Positions 16,608 through 26,891 are shown, counted from the first letter of the stretch. The stretch is 64,000 nt of DNA from Psychroserpens jangbogonensis (GCF_000797465.1 NZ_JSWG01000015.1:62001-126000), one strand, 5' to 3'. Notes: generated by a model not told the origin, from the sequence alone. Program-made: numbers and translations.

Positions 16608-18797
16608 TTAGTTTTGAGTTGATGATACTTCAGCATCTTTTACTTTAATGTCTGTACCTAATCGCTGTAAGTATGCAATGATTGCAACGATTTCACGATT
16701 ACGCATCTCTATAAATTCTTGTCCGCCAGCTTGTTTGTCGGCTTCATAATTTTTAGCAAAATCAGGGTCTGAATACAAGTTTTCCTCAATTTTAGTTCCT
16801 TGTTCTAACATAGATTGTTGTGCATTGGCAATTTCATCTTCAGTATATGGAACACCAAGTGTTACCATAGCTTCCATTTTAGCTTCAGTTAGAGATTTGT
16901 CAAGTTCATCTCTTACCAGCCATTGATAAGCTGGCATAATAGAACCTGATGAGGTACTTTGTGGATCATACATGTGGTTGAGGTGCCAATTGTCAGAATA
17001 CTTTCCACCTATACGATGTAAATCTGGTCCAGTACGTTTACTTCCCCAAAGGAATGGGTGATCGTAAACAAATTCTCCAGCTTTAGAATATTCACCATAG
17101 CGTTCAACTTCACTTCTAAATGGTCTAACCATTTGAGAGTGACAACCAACACAACCTTCTCTAATGTATAAATCTCTACCTTCTAGTTCTAATGGAGTAT
17201 AAGGTTTTACGCTACTAATTGTAGGTATATTTGATTTCACCATGATGGTTGGTACAATTTGTACAATACCACCAATTAAAATAGCGACAGTTGCAAGAAT
17301 GGTCAATTTAACAGGCTTACGTTCTAACCAAGTATGCCATCCTTCACCAGCAACACGTTTTTTAGAAACGTTTTGTAATGCTGGAGCTTCTGCTAATTCA
17401 TCAGTTACTGGACTACCTTTTCTAATAGTCATAATGATATTATAAACTAAGATCAACATACCAGTTATAAAGAGAGTACCTCCAATAGCACGCATCCAAT
17501 ACATTGGTATAATTTCAGAAACTGTTTCTAAGAAGTTTCCATAAACTAAAGTTCCGTCAGGATTAAATTGTTTCCACATACTTGCTTGTGTGAATCCAGC
17601 AACATACATAGGTAAGGCATACATTATGATACCAAGTGTGCCAATCCAAAAATGGACATTCGCTAAGGCTGTAGAATATAATTTTGTTTTAACTAAACGT
17701 GGAATTAAGTAATAAATCATACCGAAGGCTAGGAAGCCATTCCAAGCTAAAGCACCGACGTGAACGTGTGCGATAATCCAATCGGTATAATGCGCAATGG
17801 CATTTACATTTTTTAGAGATAACATAGGACCTTCAAAGGTTGCCATACCATAACCAGTAATTGCAACAACCATAAATTTTAGAACAGGATCTGTTCGTAC
17901 TTTATCCCAAGCACCACGAAGTGTTAGTAGTCCGTTAATCATTCCACCCCAAGAAGGCATTAGTAACATTATAGAAAATGCAACACCTAAATTTTGAGCC
18001 CATTCAGGTAAAGCTGTATATAATAAATGGTGAGGTCCAGCCCAAATGTATATGAATATCAATGACCAAAAGTGAACAATAGATAATCGATATGAGTATA
18101 CAGGTCTGTTGGCTGCTTTAGGTACAAAGTAGTACATTAAACCTAAGAATGGTGTAGTTAAGAAAAATGCAACCGCATTGTGACCATACCACCATTGAAC
18201 TAAGGCATCTTGCACACCAGCATAAACTGAGTAACTTTTAAGTCCGCTTACAGGTAATTCTAAACTATTAAAAATATGAAGTACGGCAACCGTTACAAAT
18301 GTTGCTAGGTAAAACCAAATAGCTACATAAAGGTGACGTTGTCTTCTTTTAAGAATTGTTCCTATCAGGTTCCAACCAAAAACGACCCAAACAACTGCAA
18401 TGGCAATATCAAATGGCCATTCTAATTCAGCATATTCTTTAGAAGTTGTATATCCTAACGGAAGTGTGATTGCGGCTCCAACGATGATTAATTGCCAACC
18501 CCAAAAATTGACTTTACTTAGAAGGTCGCTAAACATTCTAGCTTTTAGCAAACGTTGAGATGAGTAGTACACACCTGCAAAAATGGCGTTACCTACAAAG
18601 GCAAAAATAACCGCATTGGTGTGTAATGGTCTAAGTCGACCAAAACTTAACCACGAAATACCGTCGGTTAAATTTGGGAATAAAAACATAAATGCGAGCA
18701 GTAGACCCACTAACATTCCTACAACTCCCCAAAGCATTGTTGCATAGAGGAAATTTTTGACGATTTTGTTATCGTAATGAAACTGTTGGACTTCCAT
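16608..18797 (-). CDS. ccoNO: Fused CcoN-CcoO, cbb3-type cytochrome c oxidase catalytic and monoheme subunits
   Basis: 729 residues. Residues ~1-480 are the 12-helix heme-copper oxidase CcoN; HVHVGALAWNGF and YGHNAVAFFLTTPF carry the heme b, b3 and CuB histidines. Residues ~500-729 are CcoO: a membrane anchor, CVGCHSQMVRPFRSEVERYG (c-heme) and GPDLHRIGGKYSD. Fusion of the two is common in Bacteroidota. High-affinity oxygen reduction and proton pumping. Follows ccoS by 10 nt. Confidence 0.97.
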   Translation of the reverse strand: MEVQQFHYDNKIVKNFLYATMLWGVVGMLVGLLLAFMFLFPNLTDGISWLSFGRLRPLHTNAVIFAFVGNAIFAGVYYSSQRLLKARMFSDLLSKVNFWGWQLIIVGAAITLPLGYTTSKEYAELEWPFDIAIAVVWVVFGWNLIGTILKRRQRHLYVAIWFYLATFVTVAVLHIFNSLELPVSGLKSYSVYAGVQDALVQWWYGHNAVAFFLTTPFLGLMYYFVPKAANRPVYSYRLSIVHFWSLIFIYIWAGPHHLLYTALPEWAQNLGVAFSIMLLMPSWGGMINGLLTLRGAWDKVRTDPVLKFMVVAITGYGMATFEGPMLSLKNVNAIAHYTDWIIAHVHVGALAWNGFLAFGMIYYLIPRLVKTKLYSTALANVHFWIGTLGIIMYALPMYVAGFTQASMWKQFNPDGTLVYGNFLETVSEIIPMYWMRAIGGTLFITGMLILVYNIIMTIRKGSPVTDELAEAPALQNVSKKRVAGEGWHTWLERKPVKLTILATVAILIGGIVQIVPTIMVKSNIPTISSVKPYTPLELEGRDLYIREGCVGCHSQMVRPFRSEVERYGEYSKAGEFVYDHPFLWGSKRTGPDLHRIGGKYSDNWHLNHMYDPQSTSSGSIMPAYQWLVRDELDKSLTEAKMEAMVTLGVPYTEDEIANAQQSMLEQGTKIEENLYSDPDFAKNYEADKQAGGQEFIEMRNREIVAIIAYLQRLGTDIKVKDAEVSSTQN

Positions 18798-18807
18798 AAT
18801 AATTTAA

Positions 18808-18993
18808 TTAGTCTTTTTTTGATTTAACAGATGGTTTTGGTTGCTCTTTAACGAGTTCGTCTTCAAAAAGCATTCTAACAGAAGGTGTATAACTATCATC
18901 ATACTGTCCACTTTTTACAGCTGCTATAAACGCTATAAAAAACAAGATTGCTACGATAATACTGATACTTAATAAAATATATATAACACTCAT
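18808..18993 (-). CDS. ccoS: CcoS, cbb3 maturation protein
   Basis: 61 residues with one N-terminal transmembrane helix (IYILLSISIIVAILFFIAF) and the downstream VKSGQYDD motif characteristic of CcoS/FixS. Needed for cofactor insertion. First gene of the operon behind a perfect Fnr-type promoter. Confidence 0.92.
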   Translation of the reverse strand: MSVIYILLSISIIVAILFFIAFIAAVKSGQYDDSYTPSVRMLFEDELVKEQPKPSVKSKKD

Positions 18994-19014
18994 ACCTACT
19001 TAGAAGTTATAATT

Positions 19015-19058
19015 CAAAATTACATTGGTTTGCACTTATATAATATGACAAATGTCAT
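19015..19058 (-). promoter_or_regulatory. Crp/Fnr-type promoter of the cco operon
   Basis: ATGACAAATGTCAT (19045-19058, symmetric for three more bases on each side) with TAATTTTG (19022 down to 19015) 22 nt away. Leader of about 17-20 nt to ccoS. No -33 element, so expression should depend on the activator. Confidence 0.88.
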
Positions 19059-19069
19059 ATTTAAAAAAA

Positions 19070-20434
19070 TTATATTGTCATAGAAAACACTTGGGTTTCT
19101 GGTCGACTTTCATGAAGTCTTAAATCAAATCCCATGCATATATTTCTAATAAATGGTTTAGCCTCTTCAGGAACTTTTAAGGAGTCCTTTTCAACAAGAA
19201 TTAATCCGTCTTTTTGAGCCTCTTTTAAGGACTCTAAAACCATCTCAATTTTTGGAAATTTTAAATTTTGATCAGACCATGATGTTTCTAACTGACACAT
19301 AATATTTAGAATATGCTGTCTAATTACTAAATCTTCATCAGTTAAAATATGTCCACGGAATATAGGGATTTCTCCTGAATTTACAATGCGCTCATAGTCT
19401 TTTACGGTTTTGACGTTTTGCGCAAACCCATACCAACTATCACTAATAGAAGACATTCCTAAACCAATCATAACTTGTGTCGTATTCGCGGTATAACCCA
19501 TGAAATTACGATGTAATGTTTTATTGATAGTCGCTTTATATAAGTGATCGCTTTTTAAAGCAAAATGATCCATTCCAATTTCTTCATAACCTAAATCGGT
19601 TAGGAGTTGCTTGCCAGTTTCATACAACGCTCGTTTTTCATCTCCTTTAGGCAAATTATCTTCATTGAAACCACGTTGACCAACACCTTTAACCCAAGGC
19701 ACATGTGCATAGCTATAAAACGAAATACGATCAGGTCGTAAGCGTTTTGTTTTGTTAATGCTTTCTGTCATGGTTTCTATATTTTGAAATGGTAATCCAA
19801 AAATTAAATCATGACTTATAGACGTATAGCCTATAGCTCTAGACCATTCGGTTACTTTTTTAACTTGTTCAAAGGATTGAACACGATGTATCGCTTTCTG
19901 AACTGTGGCGTCATAATCTTGAATTCCAAAACTGACACGTGTAAATCCTAAGTCATTGAGCGTTTGAAGTTGTTCTTTTGTTGTATTGTTTGGGTGACCT
20001 TCAAAACTAAATTCATAGTCACTATGCAATTCTGAAGGCTCTAATAACCCATTAATCAGATTTCCTAAGTTTTCACTTGAGAAGAATGTTGGTGTTCCTC
20101 CACCTAAATGAATTTCTTTTATAATCGGTCGAGAAGACATTAAATCTACATATAAACTCCATTCTTTTAAAACGGTTTCGATGTAGCTTTCTTCCATAGA
20201 ATGTCGTTTGGTAATATGCTTATGACACGCACAAAACGTACATAAACTTTCACAAAAAGGAAGATGAATATATAAACTTATGCCTTGTTCGCTATTACTT
20301 TCTTCAAAAGACGTTTTAAAAGTCTTTAGCCATTTGTCTTTGGTGAATTGAACTTCGTCCCAAAATGGAACTGTTGGATAACTCGTATACCTTGGACCTG
20401 GAATATTATATTTTTGAATTAACGATGTCTTCAT
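19070..20434 (-). CDS. hemN: Oxygen-independent coproporphyrinogen III oxidase
   Basis: 454 residues, radical SAM. The N-terminus YNIPGPRYTSYPTVPFW is the HemN signature, followed by the cluster motif CESLCTFCAC and IHLGGGTPTFF for SAM binding. Converts coproporphyrinogen III to protoporphyrinogen IX without oxygen, supplying heme for cbb3, NirK's cytochrome domain and NorBC. Overlaps ccoI by 4 nt, so it is read from the ccoI promoter. Confidence 0.96.
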   Translation of the reverse strand: MKTSLIQKYNIPGPRYTSYPTVPFWDEVQFTKDKWLKTFKTSFEESNSEQGISLYIHLPFCESLCTFCACHKHITKRHSMEESYIETVLKEWSLYVDLMSSRPIIKEIHLGGGTPTFFSSENLGNLINGLLEPSELHSDYEFSFEGHPNNTTKEQLQTLNDLGFTRVSFGIQDYDATVQKAIHRVQSFEQVKKVTEWSRAIGYTSISHDLIFGLPFQNIETMTESINKTKRLRPDRISFYSYAHVPWVKGVGQRGFNEDNLPKGDEKRALYETGKQLLTDLGYEEIGMDHFALKSDHLYKATINKTLHRNFMGYTANTTQVMIGLGMSSISDSWYGFAQNVKTVKDYERIVNSGEIPIFRGHILTDEDLVIRQHILNIMCQLETSWSDQNLKFPKIEMVLESLKEAQKDGLILVEKDSLKVPEEAKPFIRNICMGFDLRLHESRPETQVFSMTI

Positions 20435-22809
20435 GATTTTGATAATTTTCTTCCAACAATATTTGTTGCGATTGTTGTAAATATGACTATGCTTATTGAA
20501 CTTAATGGCATTAGTATTGCTGCAATGACAGGAGCTAACTGCCCAGTAACAGCAAAATAAAGTCCGATGATATTATATATAAATGATAAAACGAAACTCC
20601 ATTTTATAATTGTAATTGCGCTTTTTGAAGCTTTAATAAAACTGTATAATTGATTAAATTTAGAAGCATCTAAAATGGCATCACAAGCAGGAGAGAAGAC
20701 GTTAACATTTTCAGATATGGCTATGCCAACATTGCTTTGTGCAAGTGCACCAGCATCATTAAGTCCGTCGCCAATCATAAGTACTTTGGCACCTTCAGTT
20801 TGATGATATTTAATGTATTCTAGCTTGTCGTCTGGTTTTTGATTAAAGATTAATTTTGTTTTTGAAGGGAGTAACTTCTTAAGATTATCAAATTCACCTT
20901 CATTATCTCCTGAAAGTATCACCAAGTCAAATTGCTTTTTTAGACTATTGAATAATTTAGATAATCCTTTCCTATAGCTATTATAAAACGTATACTTTCC
21001 TTTGTATTGATTGTTTGTGCTAATATGTACTGCCGTATTTAGTACAGACAGTTCTTCGGAACCAACAAAACTTGCCGAACCAATTTTAATGTGGTCGTTA
21101 TTATGAGAAGCCTCAATGCCTTTACCCAAATGTTCTTCAAAATTATTTAAAGTAATAATATTATGCTCATCTAAAATGTCATATAATGTTCTGCTTAAAG
21201 GATGATTTGAGCCTCGAAGCGTGTTCTTTAATAGTAACTCTTCGGAAGGCTTTAAGGCAATTCCATCATAATTGGCAGTACTTCTTTTATTAGAAGTTAT
21301 GGTTCCGGTTTTATCAAAAATAATTGTATTAATCGCTGCTAATTGCTCAATTACCGAAGCATTTTTTACATAGAATTTTAACTTTCCGAAGATGCGCAAC
21401 AAATTACCAAACGTAAATGGAGCAGATAAAGCAATAGCACAAGGACAAGCAATTATAAGAACTGCCGTAAATACATTCATTGCTTTAGAAGGGTCAGTAA
21501 ATAACCAAAATGTTGTTGCGATAAATGCAATACTTAAGACGATGATTGTAAAACGTTTACTTATGGTATTGGTCAAGGTTGTGAAACCATCTTCTTTATT
21601 TGTACTGAAGACATCATTACTCCATAATTGAGTCAGGTAACTTTGCTCAACCGATTTGATCGCTTCCATTTCAATAACACCAGATGTTTGTTTTCCACCA
21701 GCAAATAATTTATCTCCAGATTGTTTCCTAAGTGCTTCAGATTCTCCAGTAACAAAGCTATAATCGATTTTTGCTTTTCCATTAATAAGGATGCCGTCTA
21801 CCGGAATTAATTCTTCATTTCTAATAAGCAAACGGTCTCCTTTTTCAATATCATAGACCTGAATTGGTGTTTCGTCACCTTGCTTGTTTATTTTGGTAAT
21901 AGCAATTGGGAAGTATGATTTATAATCCCGTTCAAAAGATAAAAATGTATATGTTTTTTGTTGGAAGAACTTTCCGAGTAATAAAAAGAAAACCAAACCT
22001 GTTAGACTATCAAAAAAGCCAGAACCTAAGTCGAATGCAATTTCAACAGTACTTCTAATAAATAAGACGGCAATACCTAAGGCTATTGGAACATCAATAT
22101 TTAATAATTTAGAACTTAAACCTTTGTATGCAGAAACGAAATAATCCCGTCCAGCGTAGAATACAACTGGTAATGAAAAGGCAAACATTAGCCAACGAAA
22201 TAAAGGTTTGTATTTTTCAATCCAAAAACCATCGACTTGAAAGTATTCTGGAAATGATAAAAACATCACATTTCCAAAAGCAAAACCAGCTATACCTACT
22301 TTATAAATAAGACTGCGATTAACGTTTTGCGTTCCTGTTTTAAAATCGTCTAAAGAAATGTATGGTTCGTAGCCTATAGAATTTAATAAGAGTACAACAT
22401 CTTTAAGCGAACAGGTTTCAGATTTGTAAGTAACACGCACAGTTTTCTTTCCGAAATTGACTTGTGATGACGTGATAAATGGATTTAATTTATTGAGGTT
22501 TTCTAATATCCAGATACAAGAACTACAATGAATATGAGGAATAAATAATGTTGCAATTTGTGTTTTACCATCATTGAATTCTGTTAATTTATCAACAATG
22601 TTGTCTTTTGAAAGAAAATCGTATTTACCTTCAATTTCTTTTGGGATTGCTCCAGGAGAAGATTGCAGATCGTAGTAGCATGTTAAATCGTTTTCAGAGA
22701 AAATCTCATAAACGGTTTTACAGCCATTACAACAGAAGTTTTTGTCGTTGTAGGAGATTATTGTTGTATTACAATTATCACCACAGTGGAAACAAGTTGT
22801 TTGCTCCAT
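20431..22809 (-). CDS. ccoI: CcoI/FixI copper-exporting P-type ATPase
   Basis: 792 residues from ATG 22809 (MEQTTCFHCG). An upstream in-frame TTG at 22839 sits inside the -7 element and is rejected. Order: Cys-rich metal-binding leader (CFHCGDNC, FCCNGCK), HMA domain with HCSSCIWIL, membrane helices, ACPCAIALSAP (CPx metal motif), DKTGTI phosphorylation site, GDGLNDAGAL hinge. Delivers copper to the periplasm for the cbb3 CuB site. Divergent from fnr. Confidence 0.95.
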   Translation of the reverse strand: MEQTTCFHCGDNCNTTIISYNDKNFCCNGCKTVYEIFSENDLTCYYDLQSSPGAIPKEIEGKYDFLSKDNIVDKLTEFNDGKTQIATLFIPHIHCSSCIWILENLNKLNPFITSSQVNFGKKTVRVTYKSETCSLKDVVLLLNSIGYEPYISLDDFKTGTQNVNRSLIYKVGIAGFAFGNVMFLSFPEYFQVDGFWIEKYKPLFRWLMFAFSLPVVFYAGRDYFVSAYKGLSSKLLNIDVPIALGIAVLFIRSTVEIAFDLGSGFFDSLTGLVFFLLLGKFFQQKTYTFLSFERDYKSYFPIAITKINKQGDETPIQVYDIEKGDRLLIRNEELIPVDGILINGKAKIDYSFVTGESEALRKQSGDKLFAGGKQTSGVIEMEAIKSVEQSYLTQLWSNDVFSTNKEDGFTTLTNTISKRFTIIVLSIAFIATTFWLFTDPSKAMNVFTAVLIIACPCAIALSAPFTFGNLLRIFGKLKFYVKNASVIEQLAAINTIIFDKTGTITSNKRSTANYDGIALKPSEELLLKNTLRGSNHPLSRTLYDILDEHNIITLNNFEEHLGKGIEASHNNDHIKIGSASFVGSEELSVLNTAVHISTNNQYKGKYTFYNSYRKGLSKLFNSLKKQFDLVILSGDNEGEFDNLKKLLPSKTKLIFNQKPDDKLEYIKYHQTEGAKVLMIGDGLNDAGALAQSNVGIAISENVNVFSPACDAILDASKFNQLYSFIKASKSAITIIKWSFVLSFIYNIIGLYFAVTGQLAPVIAAILMPLSSISIVIFTTIATNIVGRKLSKS

Positions 22810-22836
22810 AATTATTTGCTCATTTATACCTGATTG

Positions 22837-22910
22837 CAAAGGTTAACAAAGAGTGTGATTTAAACTATGATTTTTGTCATGTTTTTAGTATTTTTGAAGA
22901 TATAGATTTT
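22837..22910. promoter_or_regulatory. Shared ccoI / fnr control region
   Basis: Box ATGATTTTTGTCAT (22867-22880). Minus side: AACCTTTG (22844-22837) at the standard 22 nt for ccoI. Plus side: TAGATTTT (22903-22910) at 22 nt, and a better -7 match TATTTTTG (22889-22896) only 8 nt away. If the latter is the true fnr promoter the box would lie near -26 and repress it; if the former is used the fnr message is almost leaderless. Confidence 0.72.
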
Positions 22911-22917
22911 ATTAGGT

Positions 22918-23595
22918 ATGAGTAGATGTGAACAGTGCATCGTAAGAGAATTTAATTCATTAAAAGCTCTGACGAAAGAGGAATTGCTTCGAATTTCTGG
23001 ATGTAAAACATCTAGATTTGTAAAAAAAGGCGAAGTTATTTTTGAGGAAGGAGAAACCATTAATGGTGTCTATTGTGTAAAAGATGGTATTTGCAAATTA
23101 TCAAAGCTAAGTGCTAATGGCAAGGACCAAATTGTAAAATTGGTTGTCAAGGGTGACTTATTAGGGCAACGTTCATTGGTTGGAGATGAATCGGCAAATT
23201 TAAGCGCAGTTGCACTTAATGATATGGAAGTTTGTTTTATTCCTAAGAGAGAAATCATGGGAGACCTTCAAAACAATCCTAAATTCACAATGGAAGTTTT
23301 AAGGAACATGGCTAAAGATCTAAAGGATTCTGAAGACATTATTGTTAATATGGCTCAGAAATCAGTTAGAGAACGATTAGCTGATATATTAATATATATA
23401 CATAATAGTTTTGGAGTTGATGATGATGGTTATTTAAGTGTGGTTTTGTCAAGAGAAGACTATGCTAATGTTGTTGGAACTGCTACAGAATCTGCTATTA
23501 GGATACTTTCACAATTTAAAAAGGAAAGTTTAATTTCTACTAAAGGCAAAAGGATAAAGTTAGAAAATATTGAAGGATTAAGACGTATCGAATAA
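22918..23595 (+). CDS. Crp/Fnr-family regulator, probable oxygen sensor of this region
   Basis: 225 residues. Cyclic-nucleotide-fold sensor (~20-140), long helix, winged helix C-terminus (SREDYANVVGTATESAIR as recognition region). The N-terminus has C4 and C7, then C29, C53 and C59, so Fe-S ligands like those of Fnr are available, though the exact set is unclear. E-x3-R in TESAIR matches residues that read TGA half-sites in Crp/Fnr proteins, as found in ATGAYA. Placed between ccoI and the nos/nir genes, all of which carry that box. A cAMP-like or heme-type (Dnr) sensor remains possible. Confidence 0.88.
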   Translation: MSRCEQCIVREFNSLKALTKEELLRISGCKTSRFVKKGEVIFEEGETINGVYCVKDGICKLSKLSANGKDQIVKLVVKGDLLGQRSLVGDESANLSAVALNDMEVCFIPKREIMGDLQNNPKFTMEVLRNMAKDLKDSEDIIVNMAQKSVRERLADILIYIHNSFGVDDDGYLSVVLSREDYANVVGTATESAIRILSQFKKESLISTKGKRIKLENIEGLRRIE

Positions 23596-23627
23596 AAAAA
23601 AACTCTAATATTTTAGAGCTTTTTTTA
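23592..23627. terminator. Bidirectional terminator
   Basis: CTCTAA (23603-23608) / TTAGAG (23613-23618), 4-nt loop, flanked by an A run on the left and a T run on the right. Serves the convergent fnr and beta-propeller genes. Confidence 0.85.
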
Positions 23628-23648
23628 GTTTAAATTCTGTTGTATTGA

Positions 23649-26600
23649 TTAATCTAATTTAAATGTACTGACCTCTTTAAACGGATTAGTTTCTAATGCT
23701 TCCATTTTAGTTTGATATGATTTCCAAGAGTCCTGAAAAAACATATTTGTTTTTTCAAGCGCATCTTTTACAGCATCTTCAGCCTGTTTTATCAATGTGT
23801 CTTCGGTACTTGTTAATCCATTTTGTCTAGAACCAACATACCAGCTTGCCATGCCTAATCGATCTGTTACTGTAACAACTGACGTATTCGTAATTCCCTG
23901 ACGTTTATCTTCTTTTCCTAAAAATAAGTCGATGAGTACATCAATGTCTTTAATTAAGTTTTTAGAAGCTTTAATATCGTCTTTGTATTGATCCTTATCT
24001 AATTTGCTTAAGTCTCCTTTAAATGTATTAGCAATTTGTTTGCTTTCAACGAGTTGTTTAACAGCATTTGCTACTGTCTCCTGCATTTTTTCAAGTCTTT
24101 TTGAAGCAGCATACACTTCATTGGTATTAGTCATTGAAACATCTAATCGAGGATCAGACTCAACAGTAATAGTTTCTTCAGAGGATTGATCACCAAAATG
24201 CAATACAGCTTTATAAGCTCCAGGTTTTACAATAACTCCACTTGGTTCTCTGTTTTGTTTTCTAATTTTTCGTGATGGTCCAGAAACTCCAGCTTCATCC
24301 ATAAACCAAGACCATTTATGAATACCTGTTGAGTCAGGAGCTTTTTGCTTGAGCGTACGAATTAATCGTTCTCCATCATAAATTTTCATGGTTAACGAGT
24401 CCCACTTTACTTTTGTTTCATCTTTTTCATTTTCATTTTCAGCTTCATCTTCGTCAATGTCTTCTTCATTATCATTTTCGGTGGTTTCGTCTTTTTTAGT
24501 TTCATCTATTTGTACAAAATATGAAAAGATGGCTCCAGAACCTCTATTCTCACCATGATACATACCATCAGCTCCAAAACGACTTCCAGTCGGTTGTTGG
24601 TAAGCAGCTTGGTATGCTGTTGGTGGTGCAAATAATTCTAATTTCTGATTTACAATTTGTTTGTTTTTAGCTAGAGCTCTAAGCGGGCGAATATCATCTA
24701 AAACCCAAGCAGCACGACCAAATGTTCCTATAATTAAATCATGTTCCCTAGGATGAATCACTAAATCTTTGACAGATACAGTTGGAAATCCTTGGGTCCA
24801 TTTTGTCCAGGTGTTTCCTGCATCAATTGAAACATATAATCCATCATCTGTGCCTAAGAACACTAAGTTTTTCTCTACTGGATCTTCAACAATTGATAAG
24901 GCATAGCTTTCTACATCATTCCCATCAGCAATACGTTGCCATGTTTTACCATAATCTTTTGTTCTATATACATAAGGTGTAAAATTAAATCGACGGTAAT
25001 CATTAGCGATTAAAAGTGCTTCACCTTTATTTTTATTAGAAGCCTTTATTTGCGGAATCCAACTTCCAGCAGGTAAACCCTTAATATTTTTAGTAACGTC
25101 TGTATAGGTTTGTCCACCATTTTGCGTATAATGTACTTGTCCATCATCAGTACCAACCCAGAACATATTTTGTTCTAGGGTAGAAGGTTCAATAACCAAA
25201 ATTGAACAATGGTTTTCAGCTCCTGTAGCATCCATTGTTAATCCGCCGCTTTCGTTTTGTTTTAGCTTTTCAGGATCATTAGTCGTTAGATCTTCCGAAA
25301 TAACCGTCCATGTTTGTCCTTTATCAGTTGATTTATGAACAAATTGACTTCCGAAGTACAGTGTGCTATTATCAAATGGATCAATATTAATAGCAGAATT
25401 CCAATTAAAACGCAGCTCTACTTCTGGATCTGAATGCGTAGGTTTAACCGTGAAATTATTCCCAGTTTGCCAATCGTATCTACTAACATAACCTTGCTGA
25501 CTCATAGACCAGCCAAAACGAGAATCGTCTTTATCTGGAACCACATCAAAACCATCACCAAAGCTAATCTCCTGCCAATAACTATTTCTAATACCTTGAA
25601 CTCGCCATGCATATGCAGGACCTCTCCAAGATCCATTATCTTGCATGCCACCATATACATTATATGGAATTTCATTATCTACATTAATATGGTAGAATTG
25701 TGCTACAGGCAAGTTTCCAATAAAACGCCAATTTTTTCCGCCATCTTTAGTGATATTCATTCCACCATCATTACCATCAATCATAAAATCACCATTAGTA
25801 GGATGAATCCACCAAGCATGATGATCTGGATGAACGCCATTGCTTACACCATAAGCTGGCATTAACTGGTTAAAGCTTTTTCCTCCATCTTCAGATACAT
25901 TTATATATGTAAAAACTGAATAGACACGATTTTCATTTTGAGGATCTACATAGATTTCAGCGTAATAAAACGGTCTATTTCCTATACCTTCACCACCTCG
26001 TCCACTAGATTTATCATTTACTTTTTTCCAGTTTACACCACCATCTTCACTCTTGTATAGCGCATTCTTTTTAGCCTCAACAAGAGCATAAACAATATTT
26101 GGTTTGTTAGCAGCAATAGCAACACCAATGCGACCCAAATTACCTTTAGGGAAACCGTCTTGATCTGTTACCTTTCTCCATGTATTACCACCATCATGAG
26201 TAATATGTAATCCAGAACCTTCACCACCAGAATTAAAAAACCAAGGATCTCGTTTATGTTCCCAAAGTGCAGCAATTAATTTGTTTGGATTTGATGGATC
26301 CATAACTAAGTCTGCAGCTCCTGTTTTATTATTAGCAAATAGAATTTTCACCCAAGTAATACCACCATCAGTTGTTTTAAAAATACCGCGTTCAGGATGT
26401 TCTCCCCAAGGAGAACCAATGGCAGCAGCATAAACAATATCAGGATTTGTAGGATCAATAATTACACGATGAATATGACGTGTTTTTTCTAAGCCCATCA
26501 AGTCCCAAGTTTTACCTGCATCAAGTGATTTATAAATACCATAACCACCATTTAAACTATTTCTAGGATTACCTTCGCCAGTTCCAACCCAAATCACACT

Positions 26601-26891
26601 AGGATTTGATTGTTGTACGGCAACAGCACCAATAGAACTCGTTGCTTCTTCTTCAAAAATAGGATCCCATTTAATACCTCCAGATGTAGATTTCCATAAA
26701 CCTCCAGAAGCTGTACCTACGTACATAATGTCAGTGTTATTATGAACTACATCAATGCTTGTCACACGACCAGACATACCTCCTGGTCCAATATTACGTG
26801 GTTTCATGTTTTTGACCAAATCCATTGATAATTCTTGAGCGAAAAGAGAAAAAGATGCAAAGAGCATCAGGAGGTAAAGTATTTTTTTCAT
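23649..26891 (-). CDS. Large secreted BNR/VPS10-type beta-propeller protein
   Basis: 1080 residues from ATG 26891 (MKKILYLLMLFASFSLFAQ, a clean Sec signal); a longer reading to 26936 lacks a sensible signal. At least six Asp-box-like repeats of the type S-x-D-x-G-x-T-W (SLDAGKTWDL, TTDGGITWVK, SEDGGVNWKK, STDKGQTWTV, SIDAGNTWTK) form a sortilin-like double propeller. A Glu/Asp-rich linker (about 815-835) and a helical C-terminal region follow. Found widely in Bacteroidota, annotated as glycosyl hydrolase or WD40/YVTN protein, but no catalytic residues are evident. Periplasmic or surface; unrelated to the respiratory genes. Confidence 0.85.
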   Translation of the reverse strand: MKKILYLLMLFASFSLFAQELSMDLVKNMKPRNIGPGGMSGRVTSIDVVHNNTDIMYVGTASGGLWKSTSGGIKWDPIFEEEATSSIGAVAVQQSNPSVIWVGTGEGNPRNSLNGGYGIYKSLDAGKTWDLMGLEKTRHIHRVIIDPTNPDIVYAAAIGSPWGEHPERGIFKTTDGGITWVKILFANNKTGAADLVMDPSNPNKLIAALWEHKRDPWFFNSGGEGSGLHITHDGGNTWRKVTDQDGFPKGNLGRIGVAIAANKPNIVYALVEAKKNALYKSEDGGVNWKKVNDKSSGRGGEGIGNRPFYYAEIYVDPQNENRVYSVFTYINVSEDGGKSFNQLMPAYGVSNGVHPDHHAWWIHPTNGDFMIDGNDGGMNITKDGGKNWRFIGNLPVAQFYHINVDNEIPYNVYGGMQDNGSWRGPAYAWRVQGIRNSYWQEISFGDGFDVVPDKDDSRFGWSMSQQGYVSRYDWQTGNNFTVKPTHSDPEVELRFNWNSAINIDPFDNSTLYFGSQFVHKSTDKGQTWTVISEDLTTNDPEKLKQNESGGLTMDATGAENHCSILVIEPSTLEQNMFWVGTDDGQVHYTQNGGQTYTDVTKNIKGLPAGSWIPQIKASNKNKGEALLIANDYRRFNFTPYVYRTKDYGKTWQRIADGNDVESYALSIVEDPVEKNLVFLGTDDGLYVSIDAGNTWTKWTQGFPTVSVKDLVIHPREHDLIIGTFGRAAWVLDDIRPLRALAKNKQIVNQKLELFAPPTAYQAAYQQPTGSRFGADGMYHGENRGSGAIFSYFVQIDETKKDETTENDNEEDIDEDEAENENEKDETKVKWDSLTMKIYDGERLIRTLKQKAPDSTGIHKWSWFMDEAGVSGPSRKIRKQNREPSGVIVKPGAYKAVLHFGDQSSEETITVESDPRLDVSMTNTNEVYAASKRLEKMQETVANAVKQLVESKQIANTFKGDLSKLDKDQYKDDIKASKNLIKDIDVLIDLFLGKEDKRQGITNTSVVTVTDRLGMASWYVGSRQNGLTSTEDTLIKQAEDAVKDALEKTNMFFQDSWKSYQTKMEALETNPFKEVSTFKLD

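Noticed and set aside
22810-22839. Longer CcoI starting at TTG 22839
   Set aside because: The codon overlaps the predicted -7 element and the extension adds nothing typical of CcoI.
25434-25865. A 143-codon plus-strand open frame inside the beta-propeller gene
   Set aside because: Antisense to a well-supported gene; composition is Ile/Thr/Ser-rich with no domain and no promoter.
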